The notes: generated by a model not told the origin, from the sequence alone. Shown: positions 33,471 to 44,218, counted from the stretch's first letter. The stretch is 64,000 nucleotides of DNA from Nitrobacter sp051912485 (GCF_051912485.1 NZ_CP196822.1:3286001-3350000); one strand, 5' to 3'. Made by a program: numbers and translations.

Positions 33471-36188
33471 TCACGCCGCGAGCTTGCGCAGCACATAGTG
33501 CAAAATACCGCCATTGCGGTAATAATCGAGCTCGTCGAGCGTATCGATGCGGCAGAGCAGCAAGACACGACGCAGCGAGCCATCGCGTGAGACGATGTCC
33601 GCTGTCAGCTTCTGGCGCGGTTTCAGATTGCCCTGCAAGCCGTGAATCGTAACCGTCTCGTCGCCCTTAAGACCAATCGATTGCCAGGACGCACCGTTTT
33701 CGAAGGTCAGCGGCAGGACGCCCATGCCAACCAGGTTGGAACGGTGGATGCGCTCGAAGCTCTCGCAGATCACCGCGCGCACTCCGAGCAAGCGGGTACC
33801 CTTGGCGGCCCAGTCGCGCGACGAGCCGTTGCCATATTCGGCACCGGCGAATACGACGAGCGGCACATTCTCCTGCTGGTACTTCATTGCGGCGTCGAAG
33901 ATCGACATCTGCTCGCCGTCCGGCCAGTGCCTGGTCAATCCGCCTTCGGGAATGTTGCCGTCTGCGCCCTTCAGCATGAAGTTCTTGATGCGGATATTGG
34001 CGAAGGTACCGCGCATCATCACCTCGTGATTGCCGCGCCGCGTGCCGTACTGATTGAAATCCGCCGGACGCACCTGATGATCGCTGAGATACTTGCCGGC
34101 CGGCGATGTCAGCTTGATCGAGCCCGCCGGCGAGATGTGGTCGGTGGTGATCTTGTCGCCGAATATTGCAAGAATACGCGCATCGACTACATCGGTGATC
34201 GGCTCCGGCTCTTTCTTCATGCCTTCGAAGTAAGGTGGGTTCTGCACGTAGGTCGAGCCCATGTTCCAGCGATAGGTCTCGCTCGCCACGGTCTCGATCT
34301 TGCGCCAGTTGGCATCGCCCTTGAATACGGCGGCGTATTTCTTCTTGAAGATTTTCGAGGTCACGAACTTCTTGATGAAAGCGTTGACCTCCTTCGAGGT
34401 CGGCCAGATATCCTTCAGGTACACCGGCTTGCCGGCCTTATCCGCGCCCAGCGGTTCGCGGACGAGGTTCTTCGTCACCGAACCCGCCAGCGCGTAGGCA
34501 ACGACCAGCGGCGGCGAGGCCAGATAATTCGCCTGCACGTCCGGTGACACGCGGCCCTCGAAGTTACGGTTGCCCGACAGCACGGCCGCGGCCACGATGC
34601 CATTGTCGTTGACTGATTTCGATATCTCGTCCGGCAACGGTCCGGAGTTGCCGATGCAAGTGGTGCAACCAAACCCCACCAGATTGAAGCCAACCTTGTC
34701 GAGATCGAGCTGCAGTCCAGAGTTCGCAAGATATTCCGCAACCACTTGGCTGCCTGGCGCCAGCGAGGTCTTCACCCACGGCTTCGCGGTTAAACCCTTC
34801 GCCGCCGCCTTGCGCGCGAGTAGCCCGGCGGCGATCAACACGCTCGGATTGGACGTGTTGGTGCATGAGGTGATCGCCGCGATCACGACGTCGCCGTGTC
34901 CGAGATCGAAGTTGCGGCCTTCGACCGGGAAGCGCGCTGCAGCGTCGGTCTTCCCGTATTCGCTCGCGAGCGCCGCAGCGAAGCCCTCCGCGATCGCCGG
35001 TAGCGCCTGCCGGCCCTCGGGCCGCTTCGGTCCCGCAAGCGAGGACACCACCGTGCCGAGATCGAGCATCAGCTTTTCCGTAAATGCCGGATCGGGCGAC
35101 GCTGCGGTACGGAACAGGCCCTGCGCCTTGGCGTATTTCGTCACAAGCGCAACACGGGACGCCGCGCGGCCGGAGGTCTTGAGATAATCGATGGTCGCGG
35201 CATCAACCGGGAAGAAGCCGCAAGTCGCGCCGTACTCCGGCGCCATGTTGGCGATGGTCGCCTTGTCCGCGACCGACAGGTGATCGAGTCCCGGGCCATA
35301 GAACTCGACGAACTTGCCGACGACGCCCTGCTTGCGCAGCATCTGCGTGACGGTGAGCACGAGGTCGGTGGCGGTGACGCCCTCCTTCAACGCGCCCTTG
35401 AGCTTGAAACCGACGACGTCGGGCAACAGCATCGACAGCGGCTGGCCGAGCATCGCGGCTTCCGCCTCGATGCCGCCGACGCCCCAGCCCAGAACGGCGA
35501 GACCGTTGACCATCGTCGTGTGCGAGTCGGTGCCGACCAGCGTATCGGGATAGGCGACCTCAAAGGTCCGGGTCTTCTTGCTGATGGTCAGTTTCTCTTT
35601 CCTCGTCCACACCGTCTGCGCGAGATATTCAAGATTGACCTGATGACAGATGCCGGTGCCGGGCGGCACCACGGAGAAGTTCGAAAACGCTTTCTGACCC
35701 CACTTCAGGAACTCGTAGCGTTCCTGGTTTTGCCTGTATTCCTCGACCACGTTCTTGGCGAACGCCTTGTTGTCGCCGAAGAAGTTCACGATCACGCTGT
35801 GGTCGATGACGAGATCGACCGGCACCAGCGGATTGATCTTCTCAGGCTCGCCGCCGAGATTCTGCATCGCGTTGCGCATGGCCGCGAGATCGACCACCGC
35901 GGGCACGCCGGTGAAATCCTGCATCAGAACGCGCGCTGGGCGGAAAGAGATTTCATGCTCGAGCTTGCGCTTCTTCAGCCATTTGGAGAACGCGACAATG
36001 CCCTCCTTCGTCACCGAGCGGCCATCCTCGTTACGCAGCAGATTTTCCAGCAGCACCTTCATGGAGTAAGGCAGCTTGGAGATGCCCTTGAGACCGTTCT
36101 TCTCCGCAGCCGGCAGGCTGTAGTAGGCGTAGGTCTTGGCGCCGACCTTGAGGGTTTTCAGACATTTGAAGCTGTCGAGCGAAGCCAT
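33471..36188 (-). CDS. acnA: Aconitate hydratase A
   Basis: A 905-residue enzyme, full length for the AcnA/IRP group. The 4Fe-4S ligands are seen in ITSCTNTSNPS and FGCTTCIGNSGP. Catalytic segments VGTDSHTTMVNGLAVLGWGVGG, DKITTDHISPAG and GAEYGNGSSRDWAAKG are present. It interconverts citrate and isocitrate in the TCA cycle in the cytoplasm. The leader contains a dyad (36216-36241). The ccm operon is divergent. Confidence 0.98.
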   Translation of the reverse strand: MASLDSFKCLKTLKVGAKTYAYYSLPAAEKNGLKGISKLPYSMKVLLENLLRNEDGRSVTKEGIVAFSKWLKKRKLEHEISFRPARVLMQDFTGVPAVVDLAAMRNAMQNLGGEPEKINPLVPVDLVIDHSVIVNFFGDNKAFAKNVVEEYRQNQERYEFLKWGQKAFSNFSVVPPGTGICHQVNLEYLAQTVWTRKEKLTISKKTRTFEVAYPDTLVGTDSHTTMVNGLAVLGWGVGGIEAEAAMLGQPLSMLLPDVVGFKLKGALKEGVTATDLVLTVTQMLRKQGVVGKFVEFYGPGLDHLSVADKATIANMAPEYGATCGFFPVDAATIDYLKTSGRAASRVALVTKYAKAQGLFRTAASPDPAFTEKLMLDLGTVVSSLAGPKRPEGRQALPAIAEGFAAALASEYGKTDAAARFPVEGRNFDLGHGDVVIAAITSCTNTSNPSVLIAAGLLARKAAAKGLTAKPWVKTSLAPGSQVVAEYLANSGLQLDLDKVGFNLVGFGCTTCIGNSGPLPDEISKSVNDNGIVAAAVLSGNRNFEGRVSPDVQANYLASPPLVVAYALAGSVTKNLVREPLGADKAGKPVYLKDIWPTSKEVNAFIKKFVTSKIFKKKYAAVFKGDANWRKIETVASETYRWNMGSTYVQNPPYFEGMKKEPEPITDVVDARILAIFGDKITTDHISPAGSIKLTSPAGKYLSDHQVRPADFNQYGTRRGNHEVMMRGTFANIRIKNFMLKGADGNIPEGGLTRHWPDGEQMSIFDAAMKYQQENVPLVVFAGAEYGNGSSRDWAAKGTRLLGVRAVICESFERIHRSNLVGMGVLPLTFENGASWQSIGLKGDETVTIHGLQGNLKPRQKLTADIVSRDGSLRRVLLLCRIDTLDELDYYRNGGILHYVLRKLAA

Positions 36189-36215
36189 GTGGAATCCCGA
36201 TCCAAAGGTTAGATG

Positions 36216-36241
36216 TTGGTAGGACTACCTGACGGTACCAA
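36216..36241. promoter_or_regulatory. Dyad in the acnA leader
   Basis: TTGGTA (36216-36221) is inverted as TACCAA (36236-36241); an alternative inner fold is GGTAG-GA-CTACC (36218-36229). It lies 28-53 bases ahead of the acnA ATG, between the divergent acnA and ccmA genes. Confidence 0.35.
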
Positions 36242-36413
36242 AACACCGCTACGGAAGGCTAACTGGCGGGGTTTCGTTGCGGGAGATTTTGTGCTGCATC
36301 AAGTTCCAGTTTTATAGAGTCTTTCCAGATTGTCCGCCACGCCAACAATGCTTGCTCCCCGCCTTTCAGCCATGCACACAGACCGCGCGACGGCTCCGCA
36401 AACCAGGACCATC

Positions 36414-37028
36414 ATGAAACTTTCAGGGCTCGGCTTGCGGTGCGTACGGGGCGAACGGGAGGTATTTTCCGGCCTCGATGTGACGGCGGAGTCCGGTCAG
36501 GCGGTGGCAATTACCGGGCCCAACGGCGTCGGGAAAACCTCCCTGCTGCGGCTCTTGGCGGGACTGTTGGCGATGGCAGGCGGGTCGATCGGCCTTGAGG
36601 GCGGCGATCCCGAGCTGACGCTGCCCGAGCAGGCGCACTACCTCGGCCATCGCGACGCCCTGAAACCCGCGCTCAGCGTCAGCGAAAACCTGTCATTCTG
36701 GCGGGAGTATCTCGGCGGCGCGGCGCGGTCCTCGAACGCCGATGCCGCGCAAGCGCTCGCGGCGGTCGGGCTCGATCATGTCGCGCATCTGCCGGCGGCC
36801 TATCTCTCGGCGGGGCAGCGGCGACGGTTGTCGATCGCGCGGCTGCTGGCGGTGAAACGCCCCGTCTGGCTGCTGGACGAGCCGACCTCGGCACTCGATG
36901 TCGCCGGCCAAAGTGCCTTCGCGGCCATCATGACCGGCCATCTTGCGGCCGGTGGCATTATTCTGGCCGCGACCCACACGCCGCTCGGCATCGCCGTGCA
37001 CGAACTGCGGATCGGAGGAACGGCATGA
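36414..37028 (+). CDS. ccmA: Heme exporter ATPase CcmA
   Basis: A 204-residue ABC ATPase with Walker A GPNGVGKT (35-42), signature LSAGQRRRLSIARL and Walker B WLLDEPTSALD. The S-A-G-Q signature is the usual CcmA variant. It energises release of heme-charged CcmE for cytochrome c maturation. The ATG at 36414 gives the normal family length; an in-frame ATG at 36330 would add 28 residues of no similarity. It overlaps ccmB by four bases. Confidence 0.95.
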   Translation: MKLSGLGLRCVRGEREVFSGLDVTAESGQAVAITGPNGVGKTSLLRLLAGLLAMAGGSIGLEGGDPELTLPEQAHYLGHRDALKPALSVSENLSFWREYLGGAARSSNADAAQALAAVGLDHVAHLPAAYLSAGQRRRLSIARLLAVKRPVWLLDEPTSALDVAGQSAFAAIMTGHLAAGGIILAATHTPLGIAVHELRIGGTA

Positions 37029-37693
37029 CCGCTCTCGCCGCACTGATTCGCCGGGATGTTAACGTTGCGCTGCGCGTCGGCGGGGGCGCACTGATCGGCG
37101 TGCTGTTCTTCCTCACCGTCGTGGTGCTGATGCCGTTCGCAGTCGGCCCCGACCTTGCGCTTCTGAAAAAACTCGGCCCTGCGATTCTGTGGCTCGGCGC
37201 ACTGCTTTCAAGCCTGCTGACGCTCGATCGCCTGTTCACTGCCGACCACGACGACGGCTCGCTCGATCTGATCGTCATGAGCCGCACACCGCTCGAACTG
37301 GCCTGCGCGGCCAAGGCGCTGGCGCACTGGCTGGCGGCGGGGCTGCCGCTGGTCGCCGCAACGCCAGTGCTGGGGTTGCTGCTCAACCTCGACGGCGCCG
37401 CGACCGGCGCCGTCGCGTTGACACTGCTGGCGGGAACGCCCGCACTCACGTTCACCGGCATGATCGGCGCGGCGCTCGCCGTCGTGCTGCGCCGCGGCGG
37501 TCTGCTGCTCTCGGTGCTGGTGCTGCCGCTGTCGATTCCGGTGCTGATTTTCGGCGTCGCCGCGTCCAACGCTGCGCTATCCGGGCCATCGCCGTTCGGC
37601 ACGCCGTTCTCGATTCTGTGCGCTCTCTCGCTGGCAAGCCTGGTGATCGGCCCGTTCGCCGCCGCGGCGAGCCTGCGGCACGGGCTGGACTGA
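37025..37693 (+). CDS. ccmB: Heme exporter membrane protein CcmB
   Basis: A 222-residue protein with six hydrophobic helices, the usual CcmB size. Recognisable segments are LLSSLLTLDRLFTADHDDGSLDL and the basic-acidic pattern between helices 2 and 3 that contacts CcmA. It forms the membrane part of the CcmABCD complex. The ATGA overlap with ccmA shows coupling. Confidence 0.95.
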   Translation: MTALAALIRRDVNVALRVGGGALIGVLFFLTVVVLMPFAVGPDLALLKKLGPAILWLGALLSSLLTLDRLFTADHDDGSLDLIVMSRTPLELACAAKALAHWLAAGLPLVAATPVLGLLLNLDGAATGAVALTLLAGTPALTFTGMIGAALAVVLRRGGLLLSVLVLPLSIPVLIFGVAASNAALSGPSPFGTPFSILCALSLASLVIGPFAAAASLRHGLD

Positions 37694-37787
37694 GGCGATT
37701 GATGCGGCCGATCAACTTTTGCTTAAGGAAGAAACCGGGCCCAAATCCGCATTGCCTGCGGTGGCTTCGGCGACTATCAGTGGTGCC

Positions 37788-38519
37788 ATGACGCTGATCG
37801 ATCTCGCCAATCCCTCCCGATTTCTCTCGCTCGCCGGCCGGATTCTGCCGTGGCTCGTGGCCATAACAGTGGTCGTGCTCGCGATCGGCCTGTACCAGTC
37901 TGCGACCGCGCCCGATGACTACCAGCAGGGCGCGACCGTCAAAATCATGTTCATCCACGTTCCGAATGCGTGGCTGGCGATGTTTGTATGGGGCGTGATG
38001 AGCATTGCTGCACTGGGCACGCTGGTGTGGCGGCATCCGCTGGCCGACGTCGCGGCCAAGACCGCCGCCCCCATCGGCGCGGCGTTCACGTTCCTCGCGC
38101 TGTTGACGGGATCGCTGTGGGGCCGCCCTATGTGGGGCACCTACTGGGAGTGGGATGCGCGGCTGACCTCTGTGCTGATCCTGTTCCTGATGTATCTCGG
38201 CCTGATGGCGCTGTGGCGCGCGGTCGAGGATCCATCGCGCGCCGCGCGTGCCGCCGCGGTGCTGACGCTGGTCGGCGCGATCAACATTCCGATCATCAAA
38301 TTCTCGGTCGACTGGTGGAACACGCTGCATCAGCCGGCCTCGGTTATCCGCATGGGCGGCTCGACGCTCGACCGCTCATTCCTGATTCCCCTGCTGGTGA
38401 TGGCGATCGGATTCACGCTGCTGTTCCTGACACTGCATATCGCGGCGATGCGGAATGAAATCCTGCGCCGCCGCGTCCGCACCTTGCAGATGCTGCAAGC
38501 CAGCAAGTCGGCGGCGTGA
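37788..38519 (+). CDS. ccmC: Heme-handling protein CcmC
   Basis: A 243-residue membrane protein with six helices and the tryptophan-rich periplasmic WWD-like motif GRPMWGTYWEWDARLTS; two flanking histidines (FIHVP and NTLHQPAS) serve as heme ligands. It loads heme onto CcmE. The ATG at 37788 is used since the family N-terminus begins there; a frame start at 37719 is less likely. Its stop overlaps the ccmD start. Confidence 0.95.
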   Translation: MTLIDLANPSRFLSLAGRILPWLVAITVVVLAIGLYQSATAPDDYQQGATVKIMFIHVPNAWLAMFVWGVMSIAALGTLVWRHPLADVAAKTAAPIGAAFTFLALLTGSLWGRPMWGTYWEWDARLTSVLILFLMYLGLMALWRAVEDPSRAARAAAVLTLVGAINIPIIKFSVDWWNTLHQPASVIRMGGSTLDRSFLIPLLVMAIGFTLLFLTLHIAAMRNEILRRRVRTLQMLQASKSAA

Positions 38520-38704
38520 CGATCATGACGCTTGGTCCCTATGCCGCCTTCATCATCATGTCCTATGTCGCGGTCGGAACCGTGGTCGCGGCGCTCATTA
38601 TCTGGGTGATCGCCGATTACCGCCGCCAGAAGGCGCGGCTGCGCGACCTCGAGGCCGCCGGCGCCATCAGGCGATCGGGACGCGGCGCAGCAGAAGTCAA
38701 ATGA
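38516..38704 (+). CDS. ccmD: CcmD small membrane protein
   Basis: A 62-residue (or 59-residue) protein with one transmembrane helix (YAAFIIMSYVAVGTVVAALIIWVIADY) and a basic C-terminal tail, the CcmD design. It stabilises CcmABC-CcmE. The start is GTG at 38516, overlapping the ccmC stop (GTGA), or ATG at 38525; neither has a clear ribosome binding site, which fits translational coupling. Confidence 0.88.
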   Translation: MTIMTLGPYAAFIIMSYVAVGTVVAALIIWVIADYRRQKARLRDLEAAGAIRRSGRGAAEVK

Positions 38705-39294
38705 CCGACCCCACAATTCCCGCCACTACGACGAAACGGCGCTGGCTGATGGCGCTGCCGCTGGTGCTCTTCGCGGCGCTGGCGCTATTGTTCTGGTTCC
38801 GGCTCGGCGACACTGACATTTCGCGAATCCCCTCGGCGCTGATCGGCCATGCCGCGCCTAAAACCACGCTGCCTCCGCTGTCCGGGCTCGTCAGCCACGG
38901 CAAGCCGGTACCAGGCATCGACCCCGCGACGTTCGGGGGCAAGGTCAGTCTGGTCAACGTCTGGGCGTCCTGGTGTGTCCCCTGCCACGGCGAGGCACCG
39001 CTCCTGAGCGAACTCGCCAAGGACCGGCGGGTTCAATTCGTCGGCATCAACTACAAGGACGCGCCCGACAACGCTCGCCGTTTCCTCGGCCGCTACGACA
39101 ACCCGTTCGACGTTGTCGGCGTCGACGACAATGGCCGCGCCTCGATCGAATGGGGCGTCTACGGCGTGCCCGAGACGTTCGTGGTCGGGCGCGATGGCAC
39201 CATCATCTACAAGCTCGTCGGGGCGATCACGCCCGAGAACATCGACGCGGTGCTGAAGCCGGAAATCGACAAGGCGCTAAAGGCGGGCTCCTGA
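38701..39294 (+). CDS. ccmG: Thiol:disulfide oxidoreductase CcmG/DsbE
   Basis: A 197-residue membrane-anchored thioredoxin-like protein: an N-terminal helix (about 14-34) and the periplasmic fold with the redox motif WCVPC (C92, C95) in VNVWASWCVPCHGEAP. It keeps apocytochrome c thiols reduced for heme attachment; the Bradyrhizobium name is CycY. It overlaps ccmD by four bases. CcmE, CcmF and CcmH are not in the window. Confidence 0.95.
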   Translation: MTDPTIPATTTKRRWLMALPLVLFAALALLFWFRLGDTDISRIPSALIGHAAPKTTLPPLSGLVSHGKPVPGIDPATFGGKVSLVNVWASWCVPCHGEAPLLSELAKDRRVQFVGINYKDAPDNARRFLGRYDNPFDVVGVDDNGRASIEWGVYGVPETFVVGRDGTIIYKLVGAITPENIDAVLKPEIDKALKAGS

Positions 39295-39435
39295 GGTCGG
39301 CTCTTCATCGTCTCACTTCGATGGCCGACAAATATTTCGAGGCGTTTATCTGCCGTTCATTTGACGGCCATGGCGCCGCCGCAAATTCGCAGCTAGTTTT
39401 GCGCCATTAGCAAACAGCCCATGGAGGGCAATTCC

Positions 39436-39798
39436 ATGCGTCATTTCACGCTCGCCTCGATCACCGCCGCCGCGCTTGCGCTCGGTCTGCTCGTTTCCAC
39501 GCCGTCGATGGCCCAGTCGACCCAGCCCGCCGTCAAGTCCGACAGGATGGCGCCGGCCGGGAAAATGGCGCCCGCCGCCACGACGGCACCCACAAACTCC
39601 GACGCGGCCAAACTCGACATCAACACCGCGACCAAGGAAGAGCTGATGGCCTTCAAGGGCATCGGCGACAAGTATTCCGACAAGATCATCGCCGGCCGTC
39701 CCTACGCCAAAAAGGATCAGCTCGTCTCCAAGAAGATCCTTCCCGAAGCGACCTACAAGAAGATCGCCGGCCAGATCATCGCCTCGCAGCCGAAGTAA
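39436..39798 (+). CDS. Exported helix-hairpin-helix protein (ComEA-like)
   Basis: A 120-residue protein with a signal peptide (ending PSMAQ), an Ala/Pro/Met-rich linker (about 28-57) and a helix-hairpin-helix domain (about 60-118) beginning LDINTATKEELMAFKGIGDKYSDKI. The fold binds double-stranded DNA without sequence preference in ComEA proteins, but a periplasmic DNA-uptake role is not shown here because no com genes are near. GGAGGG at 39423-39428 sets the start at 39436. Confidence 0.88.
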   Translation: MRHFTLASITAAALALGLLVSTPSMAQSTQPAVKSDRMAPAGKMAPAATTAPTNSDAAKLDINTATKEELMAFKGIGDKYSDKIIAGRPYAKKDQLVSKKILPEATYKKIAGQIIASQPK

Positions 39799-39817
39799 AG
39801 CGCGCGACCTCGTTTCA

Positions 39818-39843
39818 CCTCGCCCCGCTCTCGCGGGGCGAGG
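39818..39843. terminator. Bidirectional hairpin between convergent genes
   Basis: CCTCGCCCCGC (39818-39828) pairs with GCGGGGCGAGG (39833-39843), 11 bp around TCTC. It lies between the ComEA-like gene and yciB, so it can end both transcripts. There is no T-run on either side. Confidence 0.6.
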
Positions 39844-39851
39844 GAGATGAT

Positions 39852-40454
39852 TCAGCCCTTGCTGACATCCCCTTCCTTCGCATCGCTGGCCTTGAGCGTG
39901 GCAGGCTCCAGATGATGGCGTTTGGTCAGCGGCATCTGCATCATCGCAAATATCATGGTGAGCGGGATCGCACCGAAAACCTTGAAATTGACCCAGAAAT
40001 CCGTGCTCTGACTACGCCAGACGATCTCGTTCAGAACAGCCATGCCGACGAAGAACAGCGCCCAGCGCAGCGTCAGCACCCGCCAGCCCTTTGGCGTCAG
40101 ATTGAACACCTGGTCGAACATGATCGCGATGAAGGAGCGGCCGAACAGCAATCCGCCGCCGAGCACGCTTGCGAACAGCCCGTAGATGATGGTCGGCTTC
40201 ACCTTGATGAAGGTCTCGTCATGCAGCACCAGCGTCAGTGTGCCGAACACGATGACAATGATGCCGGTGACCAGCGCCATCAGCGGAATATGTCGCGTCA
40301 CCACATAGGATGCGATCATCGCGGCCACGATCGCCACCATGAACGCAGCCGTTGCGACGAACAGATTGAACTTCGCATTGGCGACGAAGAACACAAGCAG
40401 CGGACCGAGTTCGGTCGCGAGCTTGAACAGGGGGTGCGGTTGCGTCTTGTCCAT
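39852..40454 (-). CDS. yciB: Inner-membrane septation protein A (YciB/IspA)
   Basis: A 200-residue membrane protein with five hydrophobic helices and the family segments ELGPLLVFF, PTIIYGLFA and LTLRWALFF. YciB affects cell-envelope integrity and septation in enterobacteria. The start at 40454 follows homologues, which begin close to the PLFKLATELGP segment; an upstream ATG pair at 40478-40481 is possible. It is downstream of ftsY on the same strand, 155 bases away. Confidence 0.92.
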   Translation of the reverse strand: MDKTQPHPLFKLATELGPLLVFFVANAKFNLFVATAAFMVAIVAAMIASYVVTRHIPLMALVTGIIVIVFGTLTLVLHDETFIKVKPTIIYGLFASVLGGGLLFGRSFIAIMFDQVFNLTPKGWRVLTLRWALFFVGMAVLNEIVWRSQSTDFWVNFKVFGAIPLTMIFAMMQMPLTKRHHLEPATLKASDAKEGDVSKG

Positions 40455-40609
40455 CGTCCTGCCTGTTGTGACGGTCATCATCCGCGAAAGCAGATGATCC
40501 AGTATTCCGAACGGTTTCGAGCTCCCACCAACGCCCCGGCATACTGGATGGCCGCCGGAGCCTGTCATCGGGCCGGCGAAGCCGGACCCGTTGGCGGGCG
40601 TGAAAAAAA

Positions 40610-41557
40610 CTAAGCCTCGATGCCCGCGACCGCCCGTGCGAAATCGCGCGCGGTGAACGGCGCAAGATCGTCGATGCTCTCGCCGACGCCGATAAAATGT
40701 ACCGGCAGTTTATGCTTCTCCGCCAGCGCCACCAGAATGCCGCCACGCGCGGTGCCGTCCAGCTTGGTCATCACGAGGCCGGTGACGCCGGCGATGCGAT
40801 GAAACGCCTCGACCTGCGACAGCGCGTTCTGTCCGACGGTGGCATCGAGCACGAGCAGCACCGCATGTGGACAGGACTCGTCGACCCTCCGGATGACGCG
40901 GACCATCTTTTCCAATTCGTTCATCAGTTCGGCCTTGTTCTGCAAGCGGCCGGCGGTGTCGATCAGCAATACATCGCGCCTGTCGTTGCGCGCCTCGGTG
41001 AGCGCGTTGAACGCAAGGCTCGCGGAATCCGATCCTTGCGCGCCCGCAACGACCGGTGATCCGGTGCGCTCGCCCCAGACCTTCAATTGATCGATCGCCG
41101 CGGCGCGAAACGTGTCGCCAGCCGCCATCATCACCTTGCGCCCCTCGGCGGACAATTTCGCCGCGAGCTTGCCGATGGTCGTGGTCTTGCCGGAGCCGTT
41201 GACGCCGACCACCAGGATCACGAAGGGTTTTTGGGTTTCGTCAATGACCAGCGGCTGCGCCACCGGCCCGAGGACTTTTTCCACTTCGGTCGCGACGACG
41301 GTCTTCACCTCATCGGCGGAGATCGCCTTGTCGTACCGCCCCTCGCCGACGGCGGCTGCGATCCGCTCCGCGACCGCGGTTCCAAGATCGGCGCGCAGCA
41401 GCACGTCCTCGATGTCGTCGAGCATGGCGCGGTCGAGCTTGCGCTTGGTGACAAGATCGGCCACCGCCGTGCCGATCGACGTCGAAGTCCGCTTGAGGCC
41501 GCCGGACAGCCTGCGCCACCAGCTCTGTTTCGGTTTGTCGTCGGTGTTGTCGCTCAT
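40610..41557 (-). CDS. ftsY: Signal recognition particle receptor FtsY
   Basis: A 315-residue SRP GTPase with a helical N domain (about 20-100) and a G domain: GVNGSGKTTT (G1), DTAGR (G3) and TKLDGTARGG (G4). The long acidic A domain of E. coli FtsY is reduced to about 20 residues. It docks ribosome-SRP complexes at the membrane. A ribosome binding site is not obvious. A palindromic repeat lies in the gap before the divergent pseudouridine-synthase gene. Confidence 0.97.
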   Translation of the reverse strand: MSDNTDDKPKQSWWRRLSGGLKRTSTSIGTAVADLVTKRKLDRAMLDDIEDVLLRADLGTAVAERIAAAVGEGRYDKAISADEVKTVVATEVEKVLGPVAQPLVIDETQKPFVILVVGVNGSGKTTTIGKLAAKLSAEGRKVMMAAGDTFRAAAIDQLKVWGERTGSPVVAGAQGSDSASLAFNALTEARNDRRDVLLIDTAGRLQNKAELMNELEKMVRVIRRVDESCPHAVLLVLDATVGQNALSQVEAFHRIAGVTGLVMTKLDGTARGGILVALAEKHKLPVHFIGVGESIDDLAPFTARDFARAVAGIEA

Positions 41558-41604
41558 TGTGGGGGTGTGTTAGCCGTTTCGACCTGCGAGCGAAAGACTT
41601 GAAC

Positions 41605-41651
41605 GGCATGATCCCGAAAGGTGGAGACCGGTTTTCGGGAAAGATCATGCC
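41605..41651. repeat. Nested palindromic repeat ahead of ftsY
   Basis: GGCATGATC (41605-41613) is inverted as GATCATGCC (41643-41651) and, inside, CCCGAAA (41613-41619) as TTTCGGG (41633-41639). It is a different family from the 48-bp unit at 5436 and 17192, and resembles a widespread Bradyrhizobiaceae intergenic element. Confidence 0.7.
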
Positions 41652-41673
41652 GACATTGGAATTTGAGTGAATC

Positions 41674-42417
41674 ATGGATACGGCCCAGCCGACGCCGGAG
41701 GAAATCCAGGCCCGTGTGCTTCACCGCGACGGACTGATGCTGGTGATCGACAAGCCGGCCGGCATTCCGGTGCATCGCGGCCCCAAGGGTGGCGCCAATC
41801 TCGAGGCGTCATTCGAAGCGTTGCGGTTCGGCCTGCCGCGACCGCCGGTGCTTGCGCATCGGCTCGATCGCGACACCTCGGGCTGTCTGGTGCTCGGACG
41901 CCACCGCAAGGCAACGGCGTCGCTCGGCCTGCTGTTCAAGCACGGCAAAATTTCAAAAACCTACTGGGCCGTGGTTGAGGGCGGCCCCGCCGAGGATGAG
42001 GGCATCATCGACGTTCCGCTCGGACGGCTGAACCACGAACGCGGCTGGTGGCAGAAGCCCGACCCGAACGGGCTGCCGTCAGTGACGAAATGGAAAGTGC
42101 TGGGGCGCGCATCCGAGGGAGTTCAACTCACCTGGCTGGCACTGGAGCCGGTCACCGGCCGCACCCATCAACTACGCGTCCATTGTGCGGCGATGGGCTG
42201 GCCGATCACCGGCGACAATATCTATGGGACGCAGGCAAGTTTGCGGCGCCTGCGCAACGAACCATACATCCCGCATTTCGACGAACCCAGCCTGCACCTG
42301 CATGCGCGCGAGATCGCGATCCCATTCTCGAAGAACAAACCACCCGTCGTGGTCACCGCACCCGCACCCGCACATTTGCACGCCCGCCTCAAGGCGTGCG
42401 GGTGGAACGGGGAATAA
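41674..42417 (+). CDS. RluA-family pseudouridine synthase
   Basis: A 247-residue enzyme. The catalytic aspartate is D65 in AHRLDRDTSGCLV, and GRTHQLRVHCAAMGWPI is the second family segment. There is no S4 domain, which fits RluA or TruC-like single-domain enzymes that modify 23S rRNA or tRNA; the exact target cannot be read. An intrinsic terminator follows at 42439. Confidence 0.92.
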   Translation: MDTAQPTPEEIQARVLHRDGLMLVIDKPAGIPVHRGPKGGANLEASFEALRFGLPRPPVLAHRLDRDTSGCLVLGRHRKATASLGLLFKHGKISKTYWAVVEGGPAEDEGIIDVPLGRLNHERGWWQKPDPNGLPSVTKWKVLGRASEGVQLTWLALEPVTGRTHQLRVHCAAMGWPITGDNIYGTQASLRRLRNEPYIPHFDEPSLHLHAREIAIPFSKNKPPVVVTAPAPAHLHARLKACGWNGE

Positions 42418-42438
42418 TTTGCGAAGATTAAGGACGGC

Positions 42439-42467
42439 GCCGGTACGGGTAAACCCGGCTCTTTTTT
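42439..42467 (+). terminator. Intrinsic terminator after the pseudouridine synthase
   Basis: GCCGG (42439-42443) can pair with CCGGC (42455-42459), with an alternative inner stem CGGG/CCCG (42446-42449, 42454-42457), followed by TCTTTTTT (42460-42467). The T-run makes it convincing although the stem has two forms. Confidence 0.65.
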
Positions 42468-42784
42468 ATCATTTGCAACTGATCAATTGGAATTATTGCA
42501 CCGCGAATCGTTAGCCAAGCCGCGCGACAAGGATCGATTTTTAGCTTCCCAAGCCCCTTCGCCGGTCGAAATCCCGACAATTCACCTTGAATCCGCCGCG
42601 TTCCTGTTCCATATGGTGTCGCGACCTTGAGAATAATCGGGTCACTGCGAGCCGCGTGTTCTGAGCCCGTTCGACGGTTTCTGGCTTGCCCCTTCAGCTA
42701 ACCTCAATCGACGCCCCAAACACGCGGGTGTCTCCAGACACCCTGGTACGCTCCCGCTAATGTGGCCGGGCGCCCAGTCGCATA
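42468..42784 (+). other. Leader region of the DEAD-box helicase gene
   Basis: About 317 bases without a gene. It starts A+T-rich (around 42468-42515), which fits a promoter there and a long untranslated leader of the helicase message, as is common for cold-induced helicases. No defined element could be identified. Confidence 0.4.

Positions 42785-44218
<1,434 letters not shown>

Noticed and set aside
40570..40589. Hairpin CCGGC-GAA-GCCGG near the ftsY stop, considered as terminator
   Set aside because: For the minus-strand ftsY transcript the T-run would come before the stem, not after it, so the order is wrong.
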